DNA of 64,000 bases from Mimachlamys varia (GCA_947623455.1 OX392538.1:682001-746000); one strand, 5' to 3'. Counted from the stretch's first letter, positions 1 through 13,292 are shown. Translations and numbers: made by a program. Notes: a model not told the origin generated them from the sequence alone.

Positions 1-424
1 ACATCTTTATGTTGGCGAATATTGTGTCAATAATTTTGCAAAGAAAAAAAGTACTGGATAACAAACACAGTCCTGCAATTTGAATAAACATCTTTTTAAG
101 TTAATCAGTCCAGATTCATTTGATACAAAATTAAGATAAACATTGATATAATCATTATATAAAAAGGCCAATGTTGTTTTCTTTCCATAACCTACTTCTG
201 AGAGTCAATATGAGAAGTAATCACGACTGAATGAGAATCAGAGAAACACTGGCCACAAAGTGTAAAACTGATATACGATGCTGAGACACTTATTCCTACA
301 ACACTTCCTCGGCAACACCAATGATAGACTTGATCCAGACTAAATTCATTGCCTCCTACTAATCAACACACTTATATATATCACTTCTAATTCAATCAGC
401 TCCACTGTATCCTGCTCACATCAC
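1..424. other. No gene seen
   Basis: AT-rich sequence without splice-bounded or long frames. Confidence 0.6.
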
Positions 425-535
425 CAACACTCATCGTAGGGCTAACATCGGCCACATCACTAACTCCCATCATAAGGCTAACATCGGCCAGATCACTAGC
501 TTCAATCGTAAGGCTAACATTGACCAAGAATCAAC
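425..535 (+). repeat. Three diverged units of about 43 bp
   Basis: GGGCTAACATCGGCCACATC, AAGGCTAACATCGGCCAGATC and AAGGCTAACATTGACCAAGA recur at steps of about 43-45 bp. Confidence 0.7.
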
Positions 536-1149
536 TAACATGATGGCACACACAAGATAAACTTAATACAGAGATTACGGACTGAACCTGTATCCCTCCG
601 ATCTTCCTTAAAGTAAAAATCGCTATACTGATGATATACTTCTCGATCATGTGTTTTGAACATTGAAGTACAATTTTACAGTCTGCTTAATCCTTAACGA
701 GGTCAAGATGACCCAGATTTTCCATCAATAAAAAAATAGCCTTTTTGTCCTCAGTTCGATGCACAGTAGGGTTTCGCCCGATCGGAATACAGCTCTAGTT
801 CGGCATTCTTTGTACCAAGCGTAAAGCTATGTACAGACAGAAACAGAAACTTACATGGTTAAATCAATAAATCAATTGATTCTATATCAAATTCAATTCC
901 TGCCTTCCGTCACCCTTGGTCCAATTTCCGTAAAATCCCAATTCAAGATGGCTTATCCAATATACTAGTCCTCTAAGGTTTCTGATATTCTATCAGCGTC
1001 TAATCTCGACCAGAATTACGGTTTCTAATATAACAGTGAATCCTTGACCAACAATAAACTTGTTACCCCCCATCTACAATGGTTATCATGCTCTTCTACA
1101 TTCTAGCTGTCATCTCAATACGTTTTCCTAATTACAGATTTAAATATTG
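536..1149. other. No gene seen
   Basis: AT-rich and apparently unique. No long frame, and no element ends recognised. Confidence 0.6.
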
Positions 1150-1600
1150 GCAATTACAAAACTGACCAATTACAAAACTGACCAATTATAAAACTGTCAA
1201 ATTACAAAACTGATCAATTACAATACCAGTACTAACTACACAAGAGGAACTGACTGAAAATGATTTAATTTGAAAGTACAATTTGACAATTTATTACAAA
1301 ATAGGTAACTCACACATAATGAAATTAAGAAGTTTACATAGAAAAGAAAACTGACCAATAAAAAATTTACTGACCAATTACAAATTAACTTAGTGACCAA
1401 TTACAAATTAACTTAGTGACCAATTACAAATTAACCTAGTGACCAATTACAAATTAACTTAATGACCAATTAAAAATTCACTTACTGACCAATTACAAAT
1501 TAACTTACTGACCAAGTACAAATTCACTGACCAATTACAAATTAAATGCCCAATTACAAATTCACTGACCAATTACAAATTCACTGACCAATTACAAGCT
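1150..1600 (+). repeat. 17- to 24-bp minisatellite with ACCAATTACAAA core
   Basis: A first group (1150-1222) repeats ACTGACCAATTACAAA; a second (about 1350-1600) repeats GACCAATTACAAATTAACTTA with a step near 23 bp, then shorter units of CACTGACCAATTACAAATT. About 16 copies in all, separated by about 130 bp of unrelated sequence. Confidence 0.9.
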
Positions 1601-4087
1601 AAATAACTAACTTAACCTAACAGGAAACAAACCAATATTGCAAGGTCAAAACTAACCATCAACAAAGTTGAAAACTGATAAATTGTCTAAGATCAGTTTA
1701 ATACATGTTAATGAGGTTACACAACAGGTGTGGTCTACAGACTGTAGCGGTCACAGCAATGTAAACTCATACTCAACTTTACCTACACATGCAGGTCTTT
1801 TTTCAAAACAAATTGCCTACTTGTATAACATTATCCACTGCAGTAACCGTGTACAAATCCTCTACAGTGTAGACCTAGATAAAACTGACATAACATACTG
1901 ACTGAGTTACAGCGTCTGTATCAATAGGCATCCTATTTACATCATCAGGTGTTCCTATCCTAATCCAAGGATATGTACACGCCAATCCAAAGAATTCACA
2001 CTTGTATCAATCCAACAGAACATGGAGAATGTTAATCAAAAGTAGGACTCAATATTGTACCTTCTGTGTAAAAACCTTGTAGAGCTAACCGAAGATACAC
2101 CTCACAGTATGTTAATCAAAAGTAGGACTCAATATTGTACCTTCTGTGTAAAAACCTTGTAGAGCTAACGAGGATACACCTCACAGTATGAACTAAGGTG
2201 CAGTATAGACTGAGTTGTATATCAGTATAGGTATGTTTATAGCCGTGTAGAGAGCTGTCTCTATAAATACATTATCTGGTTCCCATCTTACTTCCCTGAC
2301 TTCCTGAACCCCCCTCCCTCGGCTACTTATAAACCGAATTGTCAAGTGAGACTGACGGGACTTAAAACATAAGCTACTGTATCATACACATACAAACTTA
2401 AATGCACTGTGACCAGTAAGTCCATCGTGACCGACCCAATTCTGTACAATTCCAATTATCTGACCTGTCAGATTTCGGACAGCCGATCAGTCAGATGATA
2501 TGCCAATGCTACCAATAAAAATGTGAATATTAGATGATATATATGTTTAACACCAGTAACTGTCTACACAATGTCCTGACCGTCTGACAACAGGCAGCAA
2601 TGATCTCGTTATAGCTGTTATCTGATCAAACAACCTGCTTTTCATCAACTCTCAAAACTCTGCGTATTCTTTTAGTTAATGTTACTAGAACTGTATGGAC
2701 CATTTAGGTAGTTATCTTTAAGATCAAGCACCTGTTTAAATCTAAGAACGCACACTGGATAGACTACAACTTTAACATTAGATATAGATGCGAGATTGAT
2801 GCATTTTATAACAACTCATTTGAAATATCAAAACATTTCCTCCAGCAAAACTTGCACCAAGCAACAGAAAAGAATTCAGAAAACTTAAGTTTACCTTTTT
2901 CTGAACAGTCTGATGCTTTATGTGACTTCACGCTTCCAATGGTTTTATCCAATATATAGAACTTGTCAGATCAAACATCCAACAAATTAAAACTTCAGAT
3001 AAAATATCCACTGACAACAGGAACGGTTCTGAAAGCTCAGCCGATTTTTCTACAAATATTGAGTAGAGGAAGCAACTAATTGGCTAATTATAGAAACAGG
3101 AGAATCTGACAATGTACGAGACAATTCCTATACACTATGCCTACACACATTGTTTCTCTCCTTACATCTCCAGTACAGTAGTTCCTTCACCATTGTATTA
3201 CAGAACACCTCTTTTGATGTGACGAGATGGATGTTTCGAGATGGATGTTCCCGAGATGGATGTTCCCAATGGAAAGATGTCCAGTCTGTTACCTACACCT
3301 TACACACCAAACTTTGGCGCAGCATGTGAATGACAGCTAGATCTACTACTAGATACACAGATAAACATCCAGAGAAAGAACATCTACATACACCTGTATC
3401 TACGAGGTGGGGCTCATATCAGATCCGAGGGAAAGTGCCATTAATTAGCGATACCCTCGTTCTTCACCATGGAAACCAATGGAGGGTAAAGGAAGGCCAC
3501 CCAAGTATAGATCCAGCAGTAATTTCTGTATCCGTGATTAGACAACATACACCATTTTACCTATTTACATTTTTAAGGTCATCAAATTAAATTAATTAGG
3601 AATTATTTTTGATGACATTTATTCTCTATTTATAGAAAGGAATAACTAAAATCAACAGATTTGCCAAGTACATCTATCATAACACTTTTGTAAACTAATG
3701 AGTTATGAACCGTAAAACCTCGCTCCACATCAGACAACCCATGGTGTACTTCTCACACAACTATAGCACAACTGCTACAGCTGTAATTAGTGTATGATGT
3801 AAAACTATCCTTGTGAAGTCCAGCTCAGGGCCTCCTACTATTCCATACAGGAGTTGTTAGGATAAACAAAGTGTTTTTTTGTAATCTGACAGTGTGTGCG
3901 AGTGGCCATGTAGGCACAAGGAACATATTTAGGGTTAGGGTTGATTACCATGACACAGGTATTTCTGATGCTGATGTGTTCTCTAAAACAACCAATTAGT
4001 ACAATATACTGATCAGATTGATGTAAACTATCCATAGTAACATGATGCATTTCATTCATATATCTGTCAAGACTGTCATGTCGCATA
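1601..4087. other. Mostly unique non-coding DNA
   Basis: Apart from the 80-bp duplication at 2031-2189 and three short GAGATGGATGTT units near 3220-3265, nothing is recognised. The small frames at 1668-1901 and 3330-3590 have no coding signs. Confidence 0.55.
2031..2189 (+). repeat. Direct duplication of an 80-bp segment
   Basis: GTTAATCAAAAGTAGGACTC to CACCTCACAGTAT occurs at 2031-2110 and 2111-2189, differing only by one deleted base and one substitution (ACCGAAGATAC against ACGAGGATAC). A recent head-to-tail duplication. Confidence 0.95.
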
Positions 4088-4575
4088 GGGGTACCTGTCT
4101 AAACTGACCTTCAATCTGATACAGATACCTGTCTAAACTGACCTACAATCTCATACAGATACCTGTCTAAACTGACCAACAATCTCATACAGATACCTGT
4201 CTAAACTGACCTACAATCTCATACAGATACCTGTCTAAACTGACCTACAATCTGATACAGATACCTGTCTAAATTGACCTTCAATCAGATACAGATACCT
4301 GTCTAAACTGACCTTCAATCTGATACAGATACCTGTCTAAACTGACCTACAATCTGATACAGGTACCTGTCTAAACTGACCTACAATCTGATACAGATAC
4401 CTGTCCAAACTGACCTTCAATCTGATAAAGATACCTGTCTAAACTGACCTACAATCTGATACAGATACCTGTCTAAACTGACCTACAATCTGATAGATAC
4501 CTGTCTAAATTGACCTACACTATCATACAGATACCTGTTTAAACTGACCTACACTCTCATACAGATACCTGTCTA
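4088..4575 (+). repeat. 34-bp minisatellite, about 14 copies
   Basis: The unit is GATACCTGTCTAAACTGACC followed by TACAATCTGATACA. Step of 34 bp from 4092 to 4126 and onward. A C-rich run follows at 4583-4608. Confidence 0.94.
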
Positions 4576-4582
4576 AACAAAG

Positions 4583-4608
4583 TCTACCCCCCCCCTCCCC
4601 CCCCCCTT
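4583..4608 (+). repeat. Poly-C tract
   Basis: Ten C, a T, then eleven or so C: on the minus strand a G-run able in principle to form a quadruplex with neighbours. Length may vary by sequencing. Confidence 0.8.
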
Positions 4609-5444
4609 AATTTTTTAATTTTACTTCTATATATTGATCTCTCCCAGATCACTGATCACAGCATGAAATTCCAATTACAAATTCCTATACATTCTTACAG
4701 CTATGATCAATTGTTTATATTTCTATCAATTTACACGCATGCCGACCAGAACAAACCTACCCTGACGATCAGCTGTTGATATGATATGCTTTAAGGTTAA
4801 TTTCCCAAGTGTGGCACAGCTGATACACAGAAGCCTTGACATTCATTACATCATAATTCACAATAACATCAGTCACGTCTACCCTGTATCGAACAGTTTT
4901 TTAACATCTCAATTTAACACTACAAACAGTGCTGGTGTGAGCTCTTCAGCCACTGCAGCAAATAAAAATAAAAAGCTAACGTCCCGAGAATACGCCATAG
5001 TGGAGATATCCTACCCGTAAAACATGCAGACAATAGATGTTTAATGTTTATATAGCTACTCCCTGTCTAGATATGCCTGTGAGCTTCGTCAATAATTAAT
5101 ATGTACCTAACATATATATAGAGAGAAAAAGGAGAATCCGGTAGTTGCGCAAAAATAGAGAATACAAACTGCCTCATCAAAGATTTAATTCTATATCTGT
5201 GAAGCCCTAACAAGTTCCTGATGTCAGAAATATCCCAGTTTCCAAGTTCCCCGCCCTCCTACAGTTAAAGGTCAGATGTCTGTTCTGCTTGGTGCCAACA
5301 TCAAAGATTCATTACGATTACCAGAAGAACGGAGAGATGCTGAACATACTGTCCAGTGTTTATAATGATTTGTCGGATATATCGGGCTAGAAACCCATTT
5401 ACTCTCAGGAACTCTCTCAATTTGTGAATAAGGTGTTTCCATCA
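4609..5444. other. No gene seen
   Basis: AT-rich. A 62-codon minus-strand frame at 5272-5460 runs into the 83-bp minisatellite and shows no known motif. Confidence 0.55.
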
Positions 5445-6212
5445 GGAAATTCCTTTCCAAAGATTTCGTGAACAGTAAAATGTAAGAAAATCATATAGTC
5501 TTTACAAATTCCCTTCCAAAGATTCTGTAGACAGTAAACTGTTAGAAAACTCTAGAACCAGAACTATACAAAATCCTATAGTATCGGGAAATTCCCTTCC
5601 AAAGTTTCTGTAAACAATAAACTGTTAGAAAACTCCAGAACTAGAACTACACAAAATCCTATAGTATCGGGAAATTCCCTTCCAAAGATTCTGTAGACAG
5701 TAAACTGTTAGAAAACTCCAGAACTAGAACTACACAAAATCCTATAGTATCGGGAAATTCCCTTCCAAAGTTTCTGTAGACAGTAAATTGTTAGAAAACT
5801 CCAGAACTAGAACTACACAAAATCCTATAGTATCAGGAAATTTCCTTCCAAAGTTTCTGTAGATAGTAAATTGCTAGAAAACTCCAGAACTAGAACTACA
5901 CGAAATCCTATAGTATCGGGAAATTCCTTACCAAAGATTCTGTAGACAGTAAATTGTTAGAAAACTAAAGAACTAGAACTACACGAAATCCTAAAGTATC
6001 GGGAAATTCCTTTCCAAAGATTCTGTAGACAATAAATTGTTAGAAAACTCCAGTACTAGAACTACACGAAATCCTAAAGTATCGGGAAATTCCTTTCCAA
6101 AGATTCTGTAGACAGTAAATTGTTAGAAAACTCCAGAACTAGAACTACACGAAATCCTAAAGTATCGGGAAATTCCTTTCCAAAGATTCTGTAGACAGTA
6201 AACTGAATGAAT
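5445..6212 (+). repeat. 83-bp minisatellite, about 9 copies
   Basis: The unit includes TCGGGAAATTCCCTTCCAAA, GATTCTGTAGACAGTAAACT, GTTAGAAAACTCCAGAACTA and GAACTACACAAAATCCTATA. Starts at 5584 and 5667 show the 83-bp step. First and last units are partial. Confidence 0.93.
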
Positions 6213-6904
6213 AACTAGGTCAGAACTACAAGAATTGAAAATATTTTGTAACAAGAATCAGTTCTATGTCATCAACATTTTAGATTTTTTGTTTGTTTGT
6301 ATCATTCCACGAGAAGCTGTTTTGGAAATATTAGATACATAAGGAAGGTAACATTACAACCTAGATGAACTTTGACAGTTTATTGATTTGTATGCCCATA
6401 AATCATTGTAATCTAGAATGAAGAGTATTGATTGTGCCGGTCTAAAGCCTACTGTTGTCGTTAGGGAAGCCGTCAAATGTCAGAATTTCCACGAGCGGAT
6501 GTACCTATCAAACGTACAGAGGATCCCGCGTACCTCTGAAACAGTCATGGTTTTATTGTAATTGACCTTTCTCTTTGGATCTATCTACCAAGGACAATAG
6601 GAAGTGATTCGCAACCCATTCTCTACACAACGGCCACTTATCTCACAGTTTTAGCCACAAAATGGTCGAGAATTGTTAGGAATGTAACAAATCGACACAA
6701 TAATGAAAAGCTCTTTATGATGCTAGAGGAAAAACAGTTTTATACTGACCAAGTGATAAGAACTACAATATGTACTTACAAATGATCAGAACCATAGCCT
6801 TTAAATGATGATATTGACAAGCAGAATGTTAGAGGTCTATAAAGAACCATAACCAAATCATCATTGAATAGTGTAACAGACATATATTAATCAATGATAT
6901 TTGG
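6213..6904. other. No gene seen
   Basis: Unique sequence between two minisatellites, with no supported feature. Confidence 0.55.
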
Positions 6905-8300
6905 CTTTGCTTGTCCTCATGGCTAAAGTCTGTGAGCTGCAATATCACCACAACCTCAGCAGTTCTATGATAAAAGTCAAGTTTCTGGTGACCTCCAGGA
7001 ATAAAGCTACACTCCTTGTGGCTAAAATCAGGGAGCTGTAATATCACCCAACCTCAGCAGTTCTATGATAAAGGTCAAGTTTTTGGTGACCTCCAGGAAT
7101 AAAGCTTCACTCCTTGTGGCTTAAGTCGGGGAGCTGTAATATCACCCAACCTCAGCAGTTCTATGATAAAGTTCAAGTTTCTGGTGACCTCCAGGAATAA
7201 AGCTACACTCCTTGTGGCTACAGTCGGGAGCTGTAATATCACCCGACCTCAGCAGTTCTATGATAAAGGTCAAGTTTCTGGTGACCTCCAGGAATAAAGC
7301 TACACTCCTTGTGGCTACAGTCGGGAGCTGTAATATCACCCGACCTCAGCAGTTCTATGATAAAGGTCAAGTTTCTGGTGACCTCCAGGAATAAAGCTAC
7401 ACTCCTTGTGGCTACAGTCGGGAGCTGTAATATCACCCGACCTCAGCAGTTCTATGATAAAGGTCAAGTTTCTGGTGACCTCCAGGAATAAAGCTTCTCT
7501 CCTTGTGGCTTAAGTCGGGGAGCTGTAATATCACCCAACCTAAGCAGCATCACAATAGTTCTATGATAAAGGTCAAGTTTCTGGTGACCCCCAGGAATAA
7601 AGCTTCACTCCTTGTGGCTATAGTCATTGAGCTGTAATATCACCCGACCTCAGCAGTTCTATGATAAAGGTCAAGTTTCTGGTGACCTCCAGGAATAAAG
7701 CTACACTCCTTGTGGCTATAGTCATTGAGCTGTAATATCACCCAACCTCAGCAGTTCTATGATAAAGGTCAAGTTTCTGGTGACCTCCAGGAATAAAGCT
7801 TCTCTCCTTGTGGCTAGTCATGGAGCTGTAATATCACCCAACCTCAGCAATTCTATGATAAAGGTCAAGTTTCTGGTGACCTCCAGGAATAAAGCTACAC
7901 TCCTTGTGGCTACAGTCGGGAACTGCAATATCACCCGACCTCAGCAGTTCTATGATAAAGTTCAAGTTTTTGGTGACCTCTTGGAGTAAAGCTTCACTCC
8001 TTGTGGCTACAGTCGGGAGCTGCAATATCACCCGACCTCAGCAGTTCTATGATAAAGGTCAAGTTTCTGGTGACCCCCAGGAGTAAAGCTTCACTCCTTG
8101 TGGCTATAGTCAATGAGCTGCAATATCACCCGACCTCAGCAGTTCTATGATAAAGGTCAAGTTTCTGGTGACCCCCAGGAGTAAAGCTTCACTCCTTGTG
8201 GCTACAGTCGGGAGCTGTAATATCACCAAACCTCAGCAGCATCACAACAGTTCTATAATTGATAAAGGTAAACACCTCCAGGAATAAAACATCACTCCTG
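6905..8300 (+). repeat. 97-bp minisatellite, about 14 copies
   Basis: The repeated unit includes CAGCAGTTCTATGATAAAGG, TCAAGTTTCTGGTGACCTCC, AGGAATAAAGCTACACTCC and TTGTGGCTACAGTCGGGAGC. Copies 7212, 7309 and 7406 are nearly identical; outer copies are more diverged. Two units (near 7543 and 8236) carry an extra AGCATCACAACAG-type insert. Reading frames here are repeat artefacts. Confidence 0.95.
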
Positions 8301-9709
8301 ACAAAAAAAGCCATAATTAATTCTAGTAGCTTGTACTGCTGAATCATTCTCCATATCTCACAACTCACAATGTTTCTTATCATTATATCAGGATCATATC
8401 CATTTAGCTCTAACGTAGGTATCAAAAATATCCAACAAACCTAATTATCTCCAACTTAGGTAAGAATATCACACAATCCAAATTAGCCCAAACATAGGGA
8501 CGAAAATCACCTAAATCTATTCCATGATCAACACCCTGTATCCAGTTACAAATAAATGATAACCCATACAGGTATCCGTTAAAATCTAATGTATCAGGTT
8601 TCAGTGTATTCAAAAATTAGATTTAAGAGTTTTCATACAAATATCTCTCCAATATATATAGTGTGCCCCTACAAAAAATAAATTGCTAAATTTCAACAAA
8701 ATCAATATCTAAAACAATGAAAGTTGATATACTCTGCTGACAAAACGTTAAAGTGGGCCATTCACATATGATTAACACAGTTATGTTAAATCACCTCTAA
8801 TCAACGAGCTATTTGTATCTAATTACCTAGTACAAAAAAAGTCATATGTTTGCACACAAAAACTTGGAATATCCATAGAATTGTTGACTTCAGGCTTCAG
8901 ATACATTAGAATTTGATTCTAGTCCAAATCAAACTAAATATCTTCCATATGCAATAACATCATCATTCAATTAATCAGGGTAGACCCCTGCTAATATGAG
9001 CATTCTAAAGACTTTCAGAGTTCAAAAAAAAAAACATGAACGTTTTCAAATTGGCTGGCTTGGAATTATTTTTGACATAAAATCATTGACGGACAAATTT
9101 TCAGACTTAAATTTTATCAACTTCAAATCTAAACTTATATCACTTTAGAACCTTAAAAAAGGCAAGGCCTCTTTGCTGCAACCAGCAACGTACTATATAC
9201 CTCACAGCTGTAAGGATGAAAAGCAGTACCCTACTTTTATCCCTGCACAAAACCACCAATTACATATTTAAACACCACTTTTCAGTAAATCATTGACTTA
9301 AGATGAATCATTCCCATAAGGATCCTTTTTCCCTATAAATCTTCAGTCTCCCCAACAACTCTCCATCTGTGTACATAACCACAAAACAATAAACCTGTTG
9401 TTATAAACTGTCAAAAAATTCACTCTGAAATATCTATAACCATCCATAAAGATGAAGCTTCATACATATTTTACAAAACATTCCGGCCCACCACAAAGAT
9501 TCTGTGTTTCCACGTTTGGCCGAGAAACCATCAATACGAGCATAATGTTGCGGAGATGTACAGTCTCACACAGGTAAAACAATCGTCTGCCTCAGAACCA
9601 AACAGACAGCGATTGCTTTGGACACTAATGCACTTAGAGCGTATGTATATAGACCACAGGAATAAACTGTTTGGCAGGAAAAACAGCAGAGAAAAGGGAA
9701 GAATCTTAC

Positions 9710-9770
9710 CCAACAGCATGACGCTAACTGCCAAGAGCAACACCACAGAGTATATGAGACTAATCAGCAT
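9710..9770 (-). CDS. Possible first exon encoding a signal peptide
   Basis: The minus strand starts at an ATG (9768-9770) and encodes MLISLIYSVVLLLAVSVMLL, a 20-residue hydrophobic run typical of a signal peptide or membrane anchor. It ends exactly at a donor-like G|GTAAGA (9705-9710). First exons of secreted proteins often stop just after the signal peptide. No following exon was identified at lower coordinates, so this may be chance in AT-rich DNA. The same frame continues open for 79 codons if unspliced, and the opposite strand also has a 124-codon frame (9556-9930) without recognisable features. Confidence 0.28.
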
Positions 9771-9969
9771 GCTAAACTCACCTCCATGTACAAAAGAGCT
9801 TCATTTTCTATTTGATCAAAGTAATTCATTACAATTAAACAACCTGATGCATCTTTTTTTACCAATTAGGATGGGAATATTAAATAAAGGAATTAGTAAA
9901 ATTAATTCTGAAGATTTTATAAGAAAATAGTATAAATCTCTCAATTAACAACCTCTGATAACATTTCTG

Positions 9970-10405
9970 TTTAGGTATAGGTGATAATACTTCAAATTAT
10001 ATGTCCCATGATCCAAATATATTCCCCACCCTAAGAAAATGTTGACAGCTAATACCCCGGTATATCTAGTATAGGTGATTATACTTCAAATTAATTCAGA
10101 GTTGATTATTTATCAATATTTCTACAAAGAATTTCTGAAACGATTGCAGAGAGAAATTCTTGCAATGAAAGACAGCATAAAACTTTTAAATCATGCTCAA
10201 AACATTTCAAATAAGAAACCCTGTACAGTCCCTATTTAAACTTGATTTTTTTGTTTAAATCCCACATTAAATCCAGACAAATTAAGTATAATTATCACTA
10301 ATCATTAAATGCCTCTTTGATTACATGTGTATCTATAGCTAACTATTGGTGTCCCATGATCCTAAGAACAGCTGTTGTAATACCCCGGTATATATATCTA
10401 GACCT
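9970..10405 (+). repeat. Short dispersed direct repeats
   Basis: TATAGGTGATAATACTTCAA (9975) recurs as TATAGGTGATTATACTTCAA (10071). TGTCCCATGATCC, CTAAGAA, ACAGCT and AATACCCCGGTATAT recur in order at about 10001-10064 and 10350-10393. Old, gapped duplication. Confidence 0.6.
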
Positions 10406-11061
10406 GAGATAGCCCCTGATAACTTACTGTAGAGATGGCCGGAGAGGAATACTCCACCTATATCAGGAGAGGCGTATTTGTTATATGATACGACCATCAC
10501 TCAAATCGGCAGATAATATCGTACACCTAGATCAGAGTATCACATGTTACAACCTGTTATCCAGTCAAGATTCGAGATTCCGACAAGACATTACGTAATC
10601 AAACATCAAAAGAAATACAAAGTTATCAAAGATATATATCCCCCGAGTATTTTTTCATTTTTTATTTTCTATGGCAATCAAATCAAACTTAAATATTATA
10701 CTATGATGATACTTTTCATCATATGGTGGTGGGATTTATTTTACAGGTGTTTTTCCTTACACAAAAACCTCTTTAGAATGATCTTGCAGTAAAGTTTTAT
10801 GAAGGTCTATAATATTCTAGTCTGCACAACAGAACTCAACTGATCGATCAACATCAGATTATTATCCTCTCCAATCAAAGTCGAGGGTGGCCATCTTGAA
10901 TCTGGACCCATGAAAGTCGGCCATTTGACCTGATCTTCTACAACATATTCCCTCAGTGTCTTACATATATAGCTACAAATGTGACGACTCAGAGCCCATG
11001 GTGGTCTGAGATTGAATACTAAAATCCAGAAGTCTGCCATTCGGCATAGTTACCATATTCA

Positions 11062-11254
11062 GGCCGTGGTTTCATCAACGTTCCTTAACTTAAGGAAACT
11101 CCTTAACTTAAAACTCTCCATAGGAAAGCATTACAGAATTTAAGAAGAAAATCTTTAGTAAAGGAACTTTCCTTAAATTTTGTAATGCTTTCCTATGGAG
11201 AATTTTAAGTTAAGGAGTTTCCTTAAGTTAAGGAACTTTGATGAAACCGGGGCC
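11062..11254. mobile_element. Foldback MITE-like palindrome, about 80-bp arms
   Basis: The left arm starts GGCCGTGGTTTCATCAACGT and the right arm ends AAGTTCCTTAACTT-type sequence inverted, finishing GATGAAACCGGGGCC. Arms match over about 80 bp with scattered substitutions around a short AT-rich centre. Each arm itself contains TTCCTTAACTTAAGGAA, a smaller palindrome. No coding capacity and no clear target duplication. Confidence 0.7.
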
Positions 11255-12376
11255 AGGAGGATTTGTCCAGATAGCTAGGACTTGAAATGAGCAAACGAAA
11301 ATAAATATTGAAAGCTAAGCTCCGTGACATACCAAACATGTGTATGAACTTGGTTGAAATAGGTTTAGTAGATGAGAAAGAATTTGCAGACAAAGTGTTT
11401 CCACTGACAAACTAACATAAGAAATGCTACCATTTCAGAGCACCTAGCTTGCTTGTTGTAATATCTAGCTGTAAAGAAGTCGTCTTTCCTTTTGTCAACA
11501 CAAAATGTGTAGAGTCTCAAATAATGTTTTCCAGTTATTCAGCTCAATAAGGATTTGCTGTGCAGTGGTTTGTGATGATATAACTATTCTCAATGCTTGA
11601 TTACTAACCGATTAATATACCATGTTGCGGTTAAATCCAAAATAATCTGTTTTAAATTACAAAATCCTCTAATAGTACACAAGCCGTCAAGCCTTGAATG
11701 TATTAATATTTCCACGATTTCATTCACAACATTTAGTACTTCTTATAATGAACCAGATTCAAGGACAACTTCCATTTCTGTCGGTGAGGACCATCCATAA
11801 AAGTGTATTTAAACAGTTATGTTTACCTACCTCAATATCACAATGATATACGACCATGTTGTTAGATTAAAGTTACAGCAGGTTGACTCCCTCCCTGACA
11901 GTTAAATCATACTAAAGTCATAAATAGAGATCAATTTCTACAACCTCACCCTGTAGATTATTTACAATTCAACATGGTAAGAATGAACAGAAACTTCAAA
12001 AAGTTTATCATAAAGGTAACACCCCCCCCCCCCCCAATTTGTAAGGTGAACTTCTACACTTATCCCCCCCCCCCCCCCCCACCAAACAACAACAACATCT
12101 TAGAACTGAACTCAGCAACGTATAGATTTTTTTTTTTTCAAAATTTGTCTTCACAACCTTGTAAAAATATTTTCAATTATGAAAGTCTAAACTAATAAAT
12201 CAGTTTAAATCCACTATAACACAAGTTAAGTGCCAACCTCCCTATTTTAGAGGAAAAAACTCTAGGTTTCGACACTTGGGATTTTTCATTCCATAAAATT
12301 TGCCAAAACACAATATTGTATTCCTATGTTTGTCTGAAAATTCAACTAACACTCTGACCAAGCTTGTATAAAAATA
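11255..12376. other. No gene seen
   Basis: Unique AT-rich DNA with two C-runs. Confidence 0.55.
12015..12082 (+). repeat. Two poly-C runs
   Basis: Runs of about 16 C at 12020-12036 and 12064-12080. On the minus strand two long G-runs within 70 bp. Confidence 0.8.
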
Positions 12377-12791
12377 AAGTGTACCCTCGTTATACCGTCA
12401 CATTTCGTCAACAGCAATTGTGGCGGTTTAATAGATTGCATTTCCAACATTTCTTTAAAAACAAGCTTAGTATTATATCGTCATATAGATCTACATTGGC
12501 ACAAATTTACATCTGAAAATAGTTATTGATCTGCTTTTGCCGCATGTCATTCCAAATGGAACACTAAAGAATTCCTCGATCTCCAAAAATAGATTAATAT
12601 GGCGTTATCGTCGAGGGAATTATATAGCGATTCGGGATGTTTGTGTTTTAAAGGGTGTGGCGGATGGCGGTATGCGAGGGTGGCGAACTTAACGAGATAA
12701 TTATATAGGAGGGAAATCTGTTCTAAAGGTTTAGGTGATGGTATGCGAGGGTGGCGGTAGATTCAGGTGGTCATAGGTCGAGGGTACACTG
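12377..12791. mobile_element. Tc1/mariner-type MITE
   Basis: The 415-bp element has ends AAGTGTACCCTCG at the left and, read inward from the right, CAGTGTACCCTCG. TA flanks both sides (12375-12376 and 12792-12793). CAGTGTACCCTCG-type ends with TA duplications are common among mariner-derived MITEs. The right half holds short repeats of GGTATGCGAGGGTGGCG (12671 and 12741). No open frame for a transposase. Confidence 0.6.
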
Positions 12792-13229
12792 TATACATTT
12801 TTTTTTATTTAAAGCATGAACTTTAAGAGGTTTACTTATATATAGAACAATAATTCTGACCTTGAAATGCATACCAACTAGAGGCTAGAGCCAACATCTA
12901 TTTAAGATTCAAGACAAAAAGGAAAGTATATAAGTAATGCAAATGAAACAAGAATTTTATCTTTTGTTTTGCCTCAAATCAAAGATGAATTGCTCAAATC
13001 AAAGATGAATTTTGATTGAAGTATGTCCATAAATAATTGTATATTACCAGCAAAATTAGAACCAGATTATTTACATTAGCTTCTAGCAGCATTTGATATA
13101 TTTTGCCGAAAATATCATCTGATCATTAAAATGTTTAAGCTTTCTAAGAATGTAATAAAGCTTCTGTAAGATGCAGACTACTTGACAATTATTCTTCGAC
13201 CAAACCCTGGGACACTAAATATTGCCCAA

Positions 13230-13292
13230 TAAATAGGTAACAGACTATAGTGTAGGTCCACGTAGGTAACAGACTATAGTGTAGGTCCACTG
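13230..13292 (+). repeat. Direct duplication of about 29 bp
   Basis: AGGTAACAGACTATAGTGTA plus GGTCCAC occurs twice in a row with a GT joint. Confidence 0.9.

Larger units (their letters stand above)
8301..11061. other. Largely unremarkable AT-rich DNA
   Basis: Contains the possible signal-peptide exon (9710-9770) and the dispersed direct repeats near 10 kb, otherwise nothing supported. Confidence 0.5.

Noticed and set aside
7142..8086. Repeated 60-78 codon frames (MILQLPT..., MWLQSG...)
   Set aside because: Products of the 97-bp minisatellite, on both strands.
9556..9930. 124-codon plus-strand frame
   Set aside because: No motif; probably the shadow of AT-rich DNA with few stops. The opposite strand's signal-like exon is the better, still weak, idea.
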